A stretch of 45,560 nt of DNA from an uncultured Oscillospiraceae bacterium (GCA_944386985.1 CALXDD010000022.1:1-45560), one strand, 5' to 3'; shown: positions 33,732-42,422, counted from the first letter of the stretch. Notes: generated from the letters alone by a model not told the origin. Numbers and translations: made by a program.

Positions 33732-34034
33732 TATCACAAAAAAGATCTCGGCGAATTATGCTTACTGCATATTTTGTCTTTTGAGGATTTGTATGGCTAT
33801 GAAATCCTGCGCCGTATCCATGAAAGTTTTCCCGGCACACAGGAAAGTGCCATTTATGCCCTGCTCCGAGGGCTCTGCAAAGCGGGCTGCACAGAGCAAT
33901 ATGAGGGAAAAATCTCTGACAGCCCAGCACGAAAATACCATCGCATTACAAAAAGCGGAAAAGCAAAACGAGAGGATTTACTTGGAGAACGGCACCATCT
34001 CCGGGATACCCTTTCAAAATTGGGAGTGGAATAG
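33732..34034 (+). pseudogene. PadR-family regulator remnant without a start codon
   Basis: The translated frame gives KKDLGELCLLHILSFEDLYGYEI, then a wing ending SPARKYHRITKSGKAKRE, which is the PadR winged-helix domain nearly in full. No ATG, GTG or good TTG with a ribosome site precedes the conserved N-terminus; the TTG at 33774 is internal to the domain. The gene seems to have lost its start (an ATA stands at the expected place) or uses an unusual one. Length (about 100 codons) fits short PadR proteins. Confidence 0.5.
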
Positions 34035-34125
34035 TCCCTGCCGTTTCCTGCTGCAATAAGACAGAACAGGCATCCCTTGTCAGCTTCTTCCGCTGAAAAG
34101 GAATGCCCGCTCTGTTCATCGTGAT

Positions 34126-34332
34126 TCAATTCGTTCGCATTTCCTGCGCCAGACGATGGCCGCAGATAGACCTGCCCACGGAGTGTTTCTCTGTGATCAG
34201 ACTCTGGGTGACGGTGATCCACAGCACCAGTTTCCGATCCGACTTGTCCAGCCGTCCGGCGAGTAACCGGCGGCAGGATTCGTCTCCCTGTCCGGATTCC
34301 GCTATGAGCTGTGGCATATAGAATTGCCGCAC
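34126..34332 (-). CDS. Possible small protein or gene fragment beside the tRNA
   Basis: A 68-codon frame reads like protein (RRLLAGRLDKSDRKLVLWIT, then SVGRSICGHRLAQEMRTN) and the open frame continues upstream for some 15 codons without a start. There is no clear ribosome site. It may be a fragment left by an element that inserted at the tRNA gene. No family is recognised. Confidence 0.25.
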   Translation of the reverse strand: MRQFYMPQLIAESGQGDESCRRLLAGRLDKSDRKLVLWITVTQSLITEKHSVGRSICGHRLAQEMRTN

Positions 34333-34379
34333 AGCAATTTCAGTCCGCCCTCCATGTGCCTTTCCGCCGTTTTTGCATA

Positions 34380-34414
34380 CAAAAAGGGCTCCTTATCTCT
34401 CGATAAGGAGCCAT
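34380..34414 (-). terminator. Terminator of the tRNA-Thr gene
   Basis: On the minus strand GGCTCCTTATC-GAGA-GATAAGGAGCC is followed by CTTTTTG, directly after the tRNA 3' end. Confidence 0.85.
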
Positions 34415-34415
34415 T

Positions 34416-34491
34416 TGGAGCTGGAAACGTGACTCGAACACGCGACCTGCTGATTACGAATCAGCTGCTCTACCGACTGAGCTATTCCAGC
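34416..34491 (-). tRNA. tRNA-Thr (anticodon CGT)
   Basis: The minus strand folds into a cloverleaf: acceptor GCTGGAA with TTCCAGC, D-loop AGTCGGTAGA, anticodon stem GCTGA/TCAGC with loop TTCGTAA (anticodon CGT), T-loop TTCGAGT, and an encoded CCA end. It reads ACG threonine codons. The decayed region 32190-34380 lies on its 3' side, the side where integrating elements commonly insert. Confidence 0.96.
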
Positions 34492-34680
34492 GTACCTCCA
34501 TGAAATCCAGCTGTCTGCCAGACCATGTCGGTGACGTTGATTTTACCACAGTTTCCCCACCGCGTCAACCTCTTTTTCCTCGTCCCCAATCTTTCACTTC
34601 TTGCCGGCACCATAAGAGCTGATTTCAAAAACAGATACTTATAAAACCCATTGATTCCTTTTGCCCTTTTTTATACCAAA

Positions 34681-34714
34681 AAGGAAGCCTTCCCCACAGA
34701 AGGCTTCCTTTTTA
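34681..34714 (-). terminator. Terminator of the DUF2974 hydrolase gene
   Basis: AAGGAAGCCTT pairs with AAGGCTTCCTT around an eight-base loop; on the minus strand it ends in TTTTTGG. Confidence 0.82.
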
Positions 34715-34778
34715 TTCTCTACTTTTTATTCTCTACTTTTTATTCTCTACTTTTTGTTCTCTACTTTTTGTTCTCCCA
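34709..34778. repeat. Five tandem copies of a 14-base unit
   Basis: Units TTTTTATTCTCTAC (three copies), TTTTTGTTCTCTAC and a diverged fifth run head to tail. The stop codon and the last codons of the hydrolase gene (ending 34761) lie inside the array. Confidence 0.9.
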
Positions 34779-35909
34779 CAGCCGGCGCAGCGCCTCGCTC
34801 TTCTCCTCCAGCCCCTCCACCAGGTTGTCGGTGGATGCCTTTAAAATCACCCGTAACGCCTCCGCCAGCACCTGCCGGGACTCCTTATTCAGCTCCTTAT
34901 ACGTTTTCACCATGGCCGTCAGGGAGCGCAGGCGGTCGCTGTCCAGCTCCGTCAAGGTCTGGGCGTTGGTGCTGCTCAGCACTTCGAACATGGCATCCAC
35001 AAACTGCCGCCGCTGATCGTCATCTAAATTGGCGAAGAAGCCCCGGATGGCCTTCTCGTTCACCCGCCCCTCCGTCGACCGCTCCTCCATGCGCACAAAG
35101 CTGGTGCCCTGTACCTGCCAGCTGAAGCCGTCATGCTGGTTGAGGCCCTGCTGGCTGCTGTGGACCACATGGTAGTTGTCGTCATGCTCCAGCAGCATCC
35201 CCACCACGGAGGATTGCGGCACGATGGTGACGATTCGCTCCCGCACCGCCCGGTACTCCGGCCGCTCCAGCAGGGACTCCTTGAAGCCGGGGCCGTCGTT
35301 GTTGTACACCATCTCCAGCCGCTTCTGCACCGCGGCGCCGCAGTGGACCGCCGCGTACACCGCCAGGTTGCCGCCTTTGGAGTGGCCCCCCAGACGCAGC
35401 TGCTTTCCCCTGCTGTGGCGGGCCGTCTCCCGGAGATACTCCGCCGCCAGCTGCTGGCTGGGCACCTCGGAGAGGAAGGTCATGTTGAAGTCCTCCTTCC
35501 AGCCCACCAGGGTGTCGTCGGTCCCCCGGAAGGAGAGGTAGAGACTCCCATCCCCCGTATCAATGGTCAGGGCGGCAAACTGGATCTCCCGGTCCGGGTC
35601 TAAAATGGAACGAAATCCGCTGAGGGGCATGTCCCGGAACCGGGGACTGGCCGCCATCTCTTTGGCCATGATCAGGATTTGGTCCGGCACCAGAACCCCC
35701 ATGGAGATCTCCTCCCCCTCCCGCCGGGCAAAATACTGCTCTACCGCCCGGTGGAGCTTCACACTGCGGCCCTGCCCCACATCCGGCACAATATCTGTCA
35801 GCTCCAGAAAGCTCAGCTCCGCCAGGAGGAGGTTGTCCACCTCGTTGAAGGGAGACTGCTTCAGCGTCAGATCACCCCGCCAGCCCAAATAGTCCAGAAT
35901 AGTACCCAT
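34761..35909 (-). CDS. DUF2974 (Mbeg1-like) alpha/beta-hydrolase-type protein
   Basis: The 382-residue protein belongs to the DUF2974 lipase-like family. The nucleophile elbow GGHSKGGN puts the serine at S177; the surrounding segment LYLSFRGTDDTLVGWKEDF is a family hallmark with the oxyanion-side RGTDD. A charged helical C-terminus (about 300-380) follows. No signal peptide is seen. Substrate unknown. Start ATG 35909 follows AGGAGCGC. The C-terminal four codons come from the tandem repeat, so its end may be variable between strains. Confidence 0.9.
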   Translation of the reverse strand: MGTILDYLGWRGDLTLKQSPFNEVDNLLLAELSFLELTDIVPDVGQGRSVKLHRAVEQYFARREGEEISMGVLVPDQILIMAKEMAASPRFRDMPLSGFRSILDPDREIQFAALTIDTGDGSLYLSFRGTDDTLVGWKEDFNMTFLSEVPSQQLAAEYLRETARHSRGKQLRLGGHSKGGNLAVYAAVHCGAAVQKRLEMVYNNDGPGFKESLLERPEYRAVRERIVTIVPQSSVVGMLLEHDDNYHVVHSSQQGLNQHDGFSWQVQGTSFVRMEERSTEGRVNEKAIRGFFANLDDDQRRQFVDAMFEVLSSTNAQTLTELDSDRLRSLTAMVKTYKELNKESRQVLAEALRVILKASTDNLVEGLEEKSEALRRLWENKK

Positions 35910-36076
35910 AAAGCGCTCCTTCCTCGTCCCTTTCTGCCCTCTATCCTATGTCAGCCGCCCTATCTTTGTCAATGGGGCGGACATATTTTCTCCCGCCTCC
36001 GCATAGGTTCCACTACCAGCTGCCGCGGAGGTTCTCTGTCCTCCCGGCATCCACACCAACGAGAGGAAGGACAAAC

Positions 36077-36703
36077 ATGGAAGATACTGTATGGACCAAT
36101 CAGGTGACGCTGTGGGGCACGGCGGCGGGAGAAGCCCTGTTTTCTCACGAGAGTCACGGCCAGCGCTTTTACCGCTTTCCCCTGGCCGTCTGCCGTCTGT
36201 CCCGGCGGCAGGACCAGCTGTGGGTGCTGGCCACCCGGGCGCAGCTTGCGTCTCTCCAGCCCCTGCCGGGACGGCCGGTGGCGGTGGAGGGGCAGCTGCG
36301 CTCCTTCAACAACCGCAGCGGCCAGGGCAGCCGCCTGGTCATCAGCGTCCTGGCCCGGCAGCTGACGGAGCGGACGACGGGGGAGGACTTAAACTGCGTG
36401 CGTCTCTCCGGCGTTCTCTGCAAGCCGCCGGTGCTGCGCCGCACCCCTTTGGGCCGCTGCATCTGCGATGTGATGCTGGCGGTGAACCGGCGGTATGGCC
36501 GGGCGGACTATCTGCCCTGCATCGCCTGGGGACAGGTGGCCGCCCAGGTAGGGGCGATGGCAGTGGGAGACCGGCTGAGCCTGGAGGGCCGCTTCCAAAG
36601 CCGGGAGTACACCAAGGTCACCGGGGACTCCTCCCAGGTGCGCACCGCCTTTGAAGTGAGCATTATGCAGCTGACGGACCCGCCCTGCCGGGAAATTTTG
36701 TGA
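36077..36703 (+). CDS. Single-stranded DNA-binding protein with two OB folds
   Basis: The 208-residue protein has a C-terminal half (about 108-200) that matches the SSB/PriB OB fold (LNCVRLSGVLCKPPVL, then DYLPCIAWG and GDRLSLEGRFQSREY). The N-terminal half (about 8-100; TLWGTAAGEALFSHES, then RPVAVEGQLRSFNN) shows the same strand order, so it looks like a second, diverged OB. The acidic tip (DDDIPF-like) of housekeeping SSB is absent, so it is unlikely to be the main SSB. ATG 36077 follows GAGAGGAAGG. It is not near replication genes. Confidence 0.82.
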   Translation: MEDTVWTNQVTLWGTAAGEALFSHESHGQRFYRFPLAVCRLSRRQDQLWVLATRAQLASLQPLPGRPVAVEGQLRSFNNRSGQGSRLVISVLARQLTERTTGEDLNCVRLSGVLCKPPVLRRTPLGRCICDVMLAVNRRYGRADYLPCIAWGQVAAQVGAMAVGDRLSLEGRFQSREYTKVTGDSSQVRTAFEVSIMQLTDPPCREIL

Positions 36704-36792
36704 GAAACACACACTTTCCTTTTGCTTTCCTCAGTGGTATGATACTGCGTTGATGGCATGCGGTCCCTGAGACCGCGGAGGGAAGTGTGTAT

Positions 36793-37911
36793 ATGACGAC
36801 AAAAGAAAAGGTTCTCAACTGGTGCAAGGGAGAAGTGGTCCTCCTGACGGCGGCGGTCTGTGCGGTGATATCCGCTTTCTTCGTACCTCCATCCGCCGCC
36901 TACCTCTCCTATATTGATCTCCGGGTGCTATGTCTGCTGCTGTGTCTGATGGCGGTGGTGGCTGGATTTCAGTATTGCGGTGTATTCGTGGTGCTGGCCC
37001 AGCGGCTGCTGGCGGGGCGCAAAAATCTCCGGGTGCTGTCACTGCTGCTGGTGCTGCTGCCCTTCTTCAGCTCCATGCTCATCACCAACGACGTGGCCCT
37101 CATCACCTTTGTCCCCTTCACCCTGTTGATTTTGGAGATGGCAGGCCACCGGGAGCGGATCATCCCTGTGGTGATTCTGCAGACTGTGGCAGCAAACCTC
37201 GGGAGCATGGCCACTCCGGTGGGCAACCCTCAGAATCTCTATCTCTGCGGCGCCTTCGACCTCTCCGCCGCCGACTTCTTCAGCGCCCTTCTGCCCTTCA
37301 CCCTTCTGAGCCTGGCGGCCCTGGCGGTGGGAGCCTTTCTGGGACCTGGCCACACGGTCCAGGTGGATTTTCCGGAGAAGGCGGCCATCCGCTCCCCCCG
37401 TCTGCTGGCGGTGCTGACGGTCCTTTTTGTTCTGTGTCTCCTCTCTGTTTTTCACGTTCTCCACTACGGCATCCTCACCGCCGTGGTGGTGGTGACACTG
37501 CTGCTCCTGCGGCGGGAGCTTCTGGCAAAGGTGGACTACTGCCTGCTTTTAACCTTTGTCTTCTTCTTCATCTTCGCCGGCAATATGGGGGAGATCCCCG
37601 CCCTGCGGGAATTGCTGGCAGGCTGGATGGAGAGCAGCGCCCTTCTCACCTCGGCCCTTGCAAGCCAGATCATCAGCAATGTACCGGCCGCAGTATTGCT
37701 GGCCGGCTTCACCAGCGACTGGCGGGGCCTTCTGCTGGGGGTGGACCTGGGTGGCCTCGGCACCCCCATTGCCTCCCTGGCCAGCCTCATCGCCTTGAAG
37801 TACTACCTCCGCTCCCGGGACGCCCGCCCCGGCGCCTTCCTGCTGCGCTTCTCCCTGATCAACTTTGGGGGCCTTATTGTGCTGCTGGCGCTGGCCATGG
37901 TGCTGGCATGA
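36793..37911 (+). CDS. SLC13/ArsB-type anion permease
   Basis: The 372-residue membrane protein has ten to eleven helices and the ion-transporter family repeats: SSMLITNDVALITFVPFT and NLGSMATPVGNPQNLYL in the first half, IISNVPAAVLLAGF and VDLGGLGTPIASLASL in the second. These NxPxAxL/GNPQN motifs mark the citrate/arsenite-antimonite superfamily. Substrate could be a dicarboxylate, sulfate or an arsenite-like anion; no cofactor gene is nearby. ATG 36793 is the better start than the upstream GTG. Confidence 0.88.
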   Translation: MTTKEKVLNWCKGEVVLLTAAVCAVISAFFVPPSAAYLSYIDLRVLCLLLCLMAVVAGFQYCGVFVVLAQRLLAGRKNLRVLSLLLVLLPFFSSMLITNDVALITFVPFTLLILEMAGHRERIIPVVILQTVAANLGSMATPVGNPQNLYLCGAFDLSAADFFSALLPFTLLSLAALAVGAFLGPGHTVQVDFPEKAAIRSPRLLAVLTVLFVLCLLSVFHVLHYGILTAVVVVTLLLLRRELLAKVDYCLLLTFVFFFIFAGNMGEIPALRELLAGWMESSALLTSALASQIISNVPAAVLLAGFTSDWRGLLLGVDLGGLGTPIASLASLIALKYYLRSRDARPGAFLLRFSLINFGGLIVLLALAMVLA

Positions 37912-37924
37912 TCCCCGTCCCCTC

Positions 37925-37976
37925 GCCGCGGCGTCGTCTTCCCCAGCAGGGGAATTCCCGCCGCGGCATTTTTTTG
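37925..37976 (+). terminator. Terminator of the anion permease gene
   Basis: GCCGCGGCG and CGCCGCGGC form the outer stem, followed by seven T residues. Confidence 0.75.
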
Positions 37977-38084
37977 TTCACTTATTTCCTTTTTCACCCT
38001 GATTCCAACTTTCTATACCATTTTTCCATAAAGTTTGCGAGAAAATTGTGCAAAAAATCAGTAGAATTCTGTGAAAAATGAGTT

Positions 38085-38090
38085 TATAAT
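38085..38090 (+). promoter_or_regulatory. -10 element of the LTA-synthase-like gene
   Basis: TATAAT stands about 12 bases before an ATG at 38100, which is therefore unlikely to be the start codon. The spacing supports transcription from about 38097 and translation from ATG 38121. No good -35 is seen. Confidence 0.5.
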
Positions 38091-38120
38091 CACAAAATCA
38101 TGGAAAAGGATGCTTCTGCT

Positions 38121-40121
38121 ATGAATCAGGTGAAACCCAAACCGATCGTGGATGCTGCGCATCCACGGGAACGCTTAGCGTTCCTGGCCCTCCCGCTGAC
38201 CGCTCTGGTGATTACGCTGGTGGTGGAGCTGTTCAACCACAAGACCTTTACCAGCGGTCCCGCCTCTTTTTTCTCCTTTGTCATCCATCATCCGCTGGCT
38301 CTGCTGGTGGATCTTCTCATTGTATTATGTACGCTGGCCCCCGCTCTGTTTTTTCGGCGGAGGGTCTTTTGGTGTACAATGGTCTCTATTCTGTGGCTGA
38401 TCGCCGGCGGCGTCAACGGCTTTATTCTGCTTAACCGGATGACTCCCTTCACTACCGCGGATCTGACCGTGCTGAATACCGGACTGGATACTCTGCCCAA
38501 CTACCTCTCCACCGGCTATATCGTCCTGCTGGCGGCGGCGCTGGTGATCGCCCTTTTGGGCCTGATCCTGCTTTTCTGGAAAGGTCCCCGAAATAAGCTG
38601 CCCAGGCGCCGGCGGCTGATCACAGGCGCCTTGAGTCTCGCCATCGTGTGCGCCGCCTGGGCCGGCTGCCAGTCCCTGGCCTTCTATACCGGACAGCTGT
38701 CCACCACCTTTGCCAACCTGGCCTTCGCCTATGAGGACTACGGCTTTTCCTACTGCTTTCTCCAGACCTGGCTGAACAAGGGCGTCCACCGTCCCTCTGA
38801 CTACAGCGCCTCCTCCGTCTCGCGCATCACGAAGAAGCTGGAGGAAGCCACGGCGGATGCCGCCGCTCCCCAGACCGACGTGAATGTGATCTTTGTCCAG
38901 CTGGAGTCCTTTATTGACCCGGCCATGATTACGGACCTCACGCTGTCGGACGTGGCCGCCCCCAACTGGGAGGCCCTGAAGGAGTCCTATTCCACCGGCT
39001 ATCTGACGGTTCCGGTGGTGGGCGCCGGCACCGCCAACACGGAGTGCGAGGTGCTCACCGGCATGAGTACCCGGCTTTTCGGCCCCGGCGAATACCCCTA
39101 TGAGACCTGCCTTATGAATCAGACGGTGGAGACCACTGCCTACAACCTGAAGGAGCTGGGCTACGCCGCCCACGCCATCCACAACCACCGCGCCACCTTC
39201 TATAACCGCAACGAGGTATACGCCAATCTGGGTTTTGACGATTTCACCGCTCTGGAGTATATGCCCAAGGTGTCCATGACCCCCAAGAACTGGGCCAAGG
39301 ACAGCATTCTCACCAGCCAGATCCTCAAAGCGCTGGATGTGACGGAGGACCAGATGGACTTCGTCTTCACCGTCTCCGTCCAGGGACACGGCAAATATCC
39401 CACCTCTCAAATACTGGAGAACCCCGCCATCACAGTGATCGACTGTCCCGACGAGGACTACCGCTACGCCATCGAGTACTACGTCAATCAGGTGCGGGAG
39501 ATGGATGTGTTCATCGGAAATCTGGTGGACAGCCTCTCCAAGCGGGAGGAGAAGACGGTGCTGGTGCTCTACGGCGACCATCTGCCCGCGCTGAACTTAG
39601 AGGCAAGTGACATGGCCTCCTCCACCCTCTACCGCACGGAGTACATCATCTGGGACAACTTCGGCCTGGCCAAGGAGGACGAGGATCTGGCCGCCTATCA
39701 GCTGTCCTCCGCCGTGATGGAACGGCTGGGAATCTCCAACGGCATCCTCAACGCCTACCACCAGGTGTACCAGGGAGAGTCCTCCTATCAGTCCGGCCTG
39801 CAGACGCTGCAGTACGACATGCTCTACGGCCAGCGCTACGCCTGGGGCGGCGTCTCTCCCTATGCGCCCACAGATCTGCAGATGGGCGTAGCCCCCATCC
39901 AGGTGGAGAGCATCGTGCAGACAGAGGAGTCCTGGCTCATCATCGGCGAGAACTTCAGCCCCTACTGTGAGGTACGAAATATGGACGGCGACCTTCTGGA
40001 GACCTCCTATATCTCCTCCCATGTGCTGCGGGTGCTGGAGGACCCCATGACCGACAACCCCGACGAGCTGACCATCAGCGTGGTGGACAAGCACCGGGAA
40101 ATCCTCAGTGACACGGAATAA
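38121..40121 (+). CDS. LTA-synthase-like sulfatase-family phosphoglycerol transferase
   Basis: The 666-residue protein has five membrane helices (about 20-210) and a large extracytoplasmic sulfatase-fold domain (about 255-560). The catalytic Thr is T304 in VVGAGTANTECEVLTG; metal-binding residues are in QLESFIDP and YGDHLPAL, and QGHGKYPT is the usual motif. It should transfer glycerol-phosphate from phosphatidylglycerol onto a surface polymer. A C-terminal extension (about 565-660) has an extra beta domain with VESIVQTEESWLIIGENFSPYCEV. Start ATG 38121 follows AAAAGGA. Confidence 0.9.
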   Translation: MNQVKPKPIVDAAHPRERLAFLALPLTALVITLVVELFNHKTFTSGPASFFSFVIHHPLALLVDLLIVLCTLAPALFFRRRVFWCTMVSILWLIAGGVNGFILLNRMTPFTTADLTVLNTGLDTLPNYLSTGYIVLLAAALVIALLGLILLFWKGPRNKLPRRRRLITGALSLAIVCAAWAGCQSLAFYTGQLSTTFANLAFAYEDYGFSYCFLQTWLNKGVHRPSDYSASSVSRITKKLEEATADAAAPQTDVNVIFVQLESFIDPAMITDLTLSDVAAPNWEALKESYSTGYLTVPVVGAGTANTECEVLTGMSTRLFGPGEYPYETCLMNQTVETTAYNLKELGYAAHAIHNHRATFYNRNEVYANLGFDDFTALEYMPKVSMTPKNWAKDSILTSQILKALDVTEDQMDFVFTVSVQGHGKYPTSQILENPAITVIDCPDEDYRYAIEYYVNQVREMDVFIGNLVDSLSKREEKTVLVLYGDHLPALNLEASDMASSTLYRTEYIIWDNFGLAKEDEDLAAYQLSSAVMERLGISNGILNAYHQVYQGESSYQSGLQTLQYDMLYGQRYAWGGVSPYAPTDLQMGVAPIQVESIVQTEESWLIIGENFSPYCEVRNMDGDLLETSYISSHVLRVLEDPMTDNPDELTISVVDKHREILSDTE

Positions 40122-40137
40122 TACCTCCTCCGGATAT

Positions 40138-40177
40138 GCGGAGGGAAACGGCTGTGCTGTTTCCCTCCGCTCTTTTT
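40138..40177 (+). terminator. Terminator of the LTA-synthase-like gene
   Basis: GCGGAGGGAAAC pairs with GTTTCCCTCCGC, followed by TCTTTTT. Confidence 0.88.
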
Positions 40178-40186
40178 GAAAAAGAA

Positions 40187-40215
40187 TTGACATTTGAGCT
40201 AGGTCGTGATATGCT
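40187..40215 (+). promoter_or_regulatory. Promoter of the MATE exporter gene
   Basis: Consensus TTGACA (40187-40192) and TATGCT (40210-40215) are 17 bases apart, giving a leader of about 100 bases. Confidence 0.8.
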
Positions 40216-40226
40216 GTCCATGCATC

Positions 40227-40291
40227 GGGGATGCTTCGTTTGGTACATTATCGCTAACAAGTGTATGCTTGTTGGCGATTTTTTTATCCCC
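40227..40291 (+). promoter_or_regulatory. Leader terminator (attenuator) before the MATE gene
   Basis: A stem ATCGCTAACAAG/CTTGTTGGCGAT (40250-40279) is followed by seven T residues, all upstream of the coding start. Outer arms GGGGAT (40227-40232) and ATCCCC (40286-40291) enclose it, and GCATC/GATGC can form a small alternative hairpin. This fits transcription attenuation by a ligand or protein. I do not recognise a known riboswitch class. Confidence 0.65.
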
Positions 40292-40324
40292 AGAACAACC
40301 GTTTATTCTCAGGAGGAAACCGCC

Positions 40325-41686
40325 ATGCCCCAGCACGACCAGTCTGAAAACGCCTTTCTCTCCGGACCTATTCTGCCCCCCCTGCTCCGTTTTGCTTTTC
40401 CTCTCATGCTCTCCCTGGTCCTCCAGGCCCTCTACGGCGGCGTGGATCTGATGGTGGTGGGCAAGTTTTCCTCCACCGCCAGTGTGTCCGCCGTGGCTAC
40501 CGGCAGCCAGATGATGCAGACCGCCACTGTCCTGGTAGCCGGGCTCACCATGGGCGTCACCGTGCTGGTGGGAAGGGCGGTAGGCGCCGGAAAGCCGGAG
40601 GCCGCCGGCAGCATCGTAGCAGCCCAGATCCGACTCTTTACCGGAGTGGCCCTGGTGCTCACCGGCCTCATCGTTGTCTTCGCCCCCCAGGCCGCCGCCG
40701 TGATGAACGTGCCGGAGGAGGCCCTGACGGAGACGATTCAATATATCCGCATCTGCGGCGGCGGCATGGTGTTTATCACCGCCTACAACGCCATCAGCGG
40801 TATCTTCCGGGGCGTGGGCAACTCCCGGTCCCCTTTCCTGTTTGTATTCATTGCCTGCATCGTCAACGTGGTGCTGGACCTTCTCTTTGTCGCAGGGCTT
40901 GATATGGCCTCTGCCGGCGCCGCTCTGGCCACCGTCATCGCCCAGGCCGCCAGTGTCCTTTTCTCCCTTCTCTATATCCGCCGTCACCCCCTCCCCTTCC
41001 GCCTCTCCCGCCAGAGCTTCCAGTCCAGAGGGGCGGCGGGCGACATTCTCCGGGTAGGCGTCCCCATCGCCCTTCAGGACACCCTGGTCCATATTTCCTT
41101 CCTCATCATCACCAGCATCGTCAACACGCTGGGGGTAGTGGCCTCCGCCAGCATCGGCATCTCGGAGAAGTACTTCGTGATCCTCTCCATCGTCCCCTCC
41201 GCTTTTATGTCCGCCCTCTCCGCCTTCGTGGCGCAGAACATGGGGGCGGATAAGCCCCAGCGGGCCACCCGGGCCCTTCTGCTGGCCCAGGGAATCTCCT
41301 TCCTTTGCGGCGCGGTCATCTTCCTCCTCACCTTCCTGGGCGGCGGTACTCTGGCAGCCCTCTTCGACAATGACCCCGCCGTCATTGCCGCCACCGCCGA
41401 CTATATGCACGGCAGCGCTTTTGAATACCTGATGGTTCCCTTCACCTTCTGCTTCCTCGGCTACTTCAACGGACGGGAGCGCACCACCTTTGTCATGCTT
41501 CAGGGATTGCTGTCCGCCTTTTTGGTACGAATCCCGCTCTCCTACTTTCTCAGCCGCCTGCCGGACACCGGCATGTTCACCATCAGTTTGGCTGTCCCCG
41601 CCTCCGCCGTGGTGAGCCTTACCATGTGTCTTCTGTATTTTCTGCACCTGCGCCGCCGGGAGCGCGGCACCCCCGATTTTTGTTGA
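40325..41686 (+). CDS. MATE-family multidrug/metabolite exporter
   Basis: The 453-residue protein has twelve membrane helices in two six-helix halves, with the MATE hallmarks LQALYGGVDLMVVGKF near the start, GAGKPEAA in loop 2-3, and FRGVGNSRSPF. MATE proteins export drugs or metabolites using sodium or proton gradients. ATG 40325 follows AGGAGG. The regulated leader suggests substrate-induced expression. It ends shortly before the MarR-ABC exporter operon. Confidence 0.93.
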   Translation: MPQHDQSENAFLSGPILPPLLRFAFPLMLSLVLQALYGGVDLMVVGKFSSTASVSAVATGSQMMQTATVLVAGLTMGVTVLVGRAVGAGKPEAAGSIVAAQIRLFTGVALVLTGLIVVFAPQAAAVMNVPEEALTETIQYIRICGGGMVFITAYNAISGIFRGVGNSRSPFLFVFIACIVNVVLDLLFVAGLDMASAGAALATVIAQAASVLFSLLYIRRHPLPFRLSRQSFQSRGAAGDILRVGVPIALQDTLVHISFLIITSIVNTLGVVASASIGISEKYFVILSIVPSAFMSALSAFVAQNMGADKPQRATRALLLAQGISFLCGAVIFLLTFLGGGTLAALFDNDPAVIAATADYMHGSAFEYLMVPFTFCFLGYFNGRERTTFVMLQGLLSAFLVRIPLSYFLSRLPDTGMFTISLAVPASAVVSLTMCLLYFLHLRRRERGTPDFC

Positions 41687-41691
41687 TCCTA

Positions 41692-41729
41692 CCGGAGAAA
41701 AGGCGCTGCCTCTTCTCCGGTTTTGTTTT
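41692..41729 (+). terminator. Terminator of the MATE gene
   Basis: CCGGAGAA and TTCTCCGG arms are followed by TTTTGTTTT. Confidence 0.78.
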
Positions 41730-41765
41730 ACCCTGACAGGATTTTCCTTTTAATAACAAGGTACC

Positions 41766-41794
41766 TTGACATTTAAATTTCCCCGCTGTAAGAT
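41766..41794 (+). promoter_or_regulatory. Promoter of the MarR-ABC exporter operon
   Basis: TTGACA (41766-41771) and TAAGAT (41789-41794) are 17 bases apart. Confidence 0.72.
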
Positions 41795-41900
41795 ATCACT
41801 ACTGAGCAGGCCATAAACAGAACGGACCGGTGCGCATGTGTGGTCCGCGGCGGTCTGACGCGGCGCGGCACAGCGTCCGTGCGGGGAGGGAGGCGTGTGG

Positions 41901-42422
41901 ATGGAACAGGGGTATATCTGTCATGAGGTGATCCGAAACCTCCGGCAGTGCGGCCACTTTCTGTACTTTAAAACAGGGGGAAAAACAGGACGCAGGCGGA
42001 TTTTTTACTTCCTCCTGCAGCGGGGCGAGCTTCCCCAGCGGGAGCTGCAGGATCTCCTGGGCGTACAGTCCGGCTCCCTCAGCGAAATCATCATCAAGAT
42101 GGAGGCCGACGGCCTTATTGAGAAGGTCCGCAGCCGCCGGGATGGGCGGCGGCTGGTGCTGCAGCTGACGGAGGAGGGCCGCAGACAGGCGGAGGCGTCC
42201 TGCGTCAAATATGAGCGGCAGGTGGAGAAAATGCTCTCCTGTCTCTCTCCGGACCAGAAGACCGCTCTGCTGGACACCCTGGAGCTGCTCATCGAGCACT
42301 GGGCTGTTTTGGACACTGACGAAGACTTTCTCTCCCCCAGCGGGGAGGAATCTCTCCCCTATGGGAGAAAAGGGCGGCTGGGTAAGGCGCCCACTACTGA
42401 CACAGAGGAGGATCGCCTATGA
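41901..42422 (+). CDS. MarR-family transcriptional regulator
   Basis: The 173-residue protein has the MarR winged helix (about 35-110): LLQRGELPQRELQDLLGVQSG as the helix-turn-helix, then RDGRRLVLQLTEEGRRQ as the wing. N- and C-terminal helices should form the dimer interface. ATG 41901 follows GGGAGGGAGG; a GTG two codons upstream is possible. The stop overlaps the ATG of the ABC exporter as ATGA. It likely represses the exporter until its substrate is present. Confidence 0.92.
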   Translation: MEQGYICHEVIRNLRQCGHFLYFKTGGKTGRRRIFYFLLQRGELPQRELQDLLGVQSGSLSEIIIKMEADGLIEKVRSRRDGRRLVLQLTEEGRRQAEASCVKYERQVEKMLSCLSPDQKTALLDTLELLIEHWAVLDTDEDFLSPSGEESLPYGRKGRLGKAPTTDTEEDRL

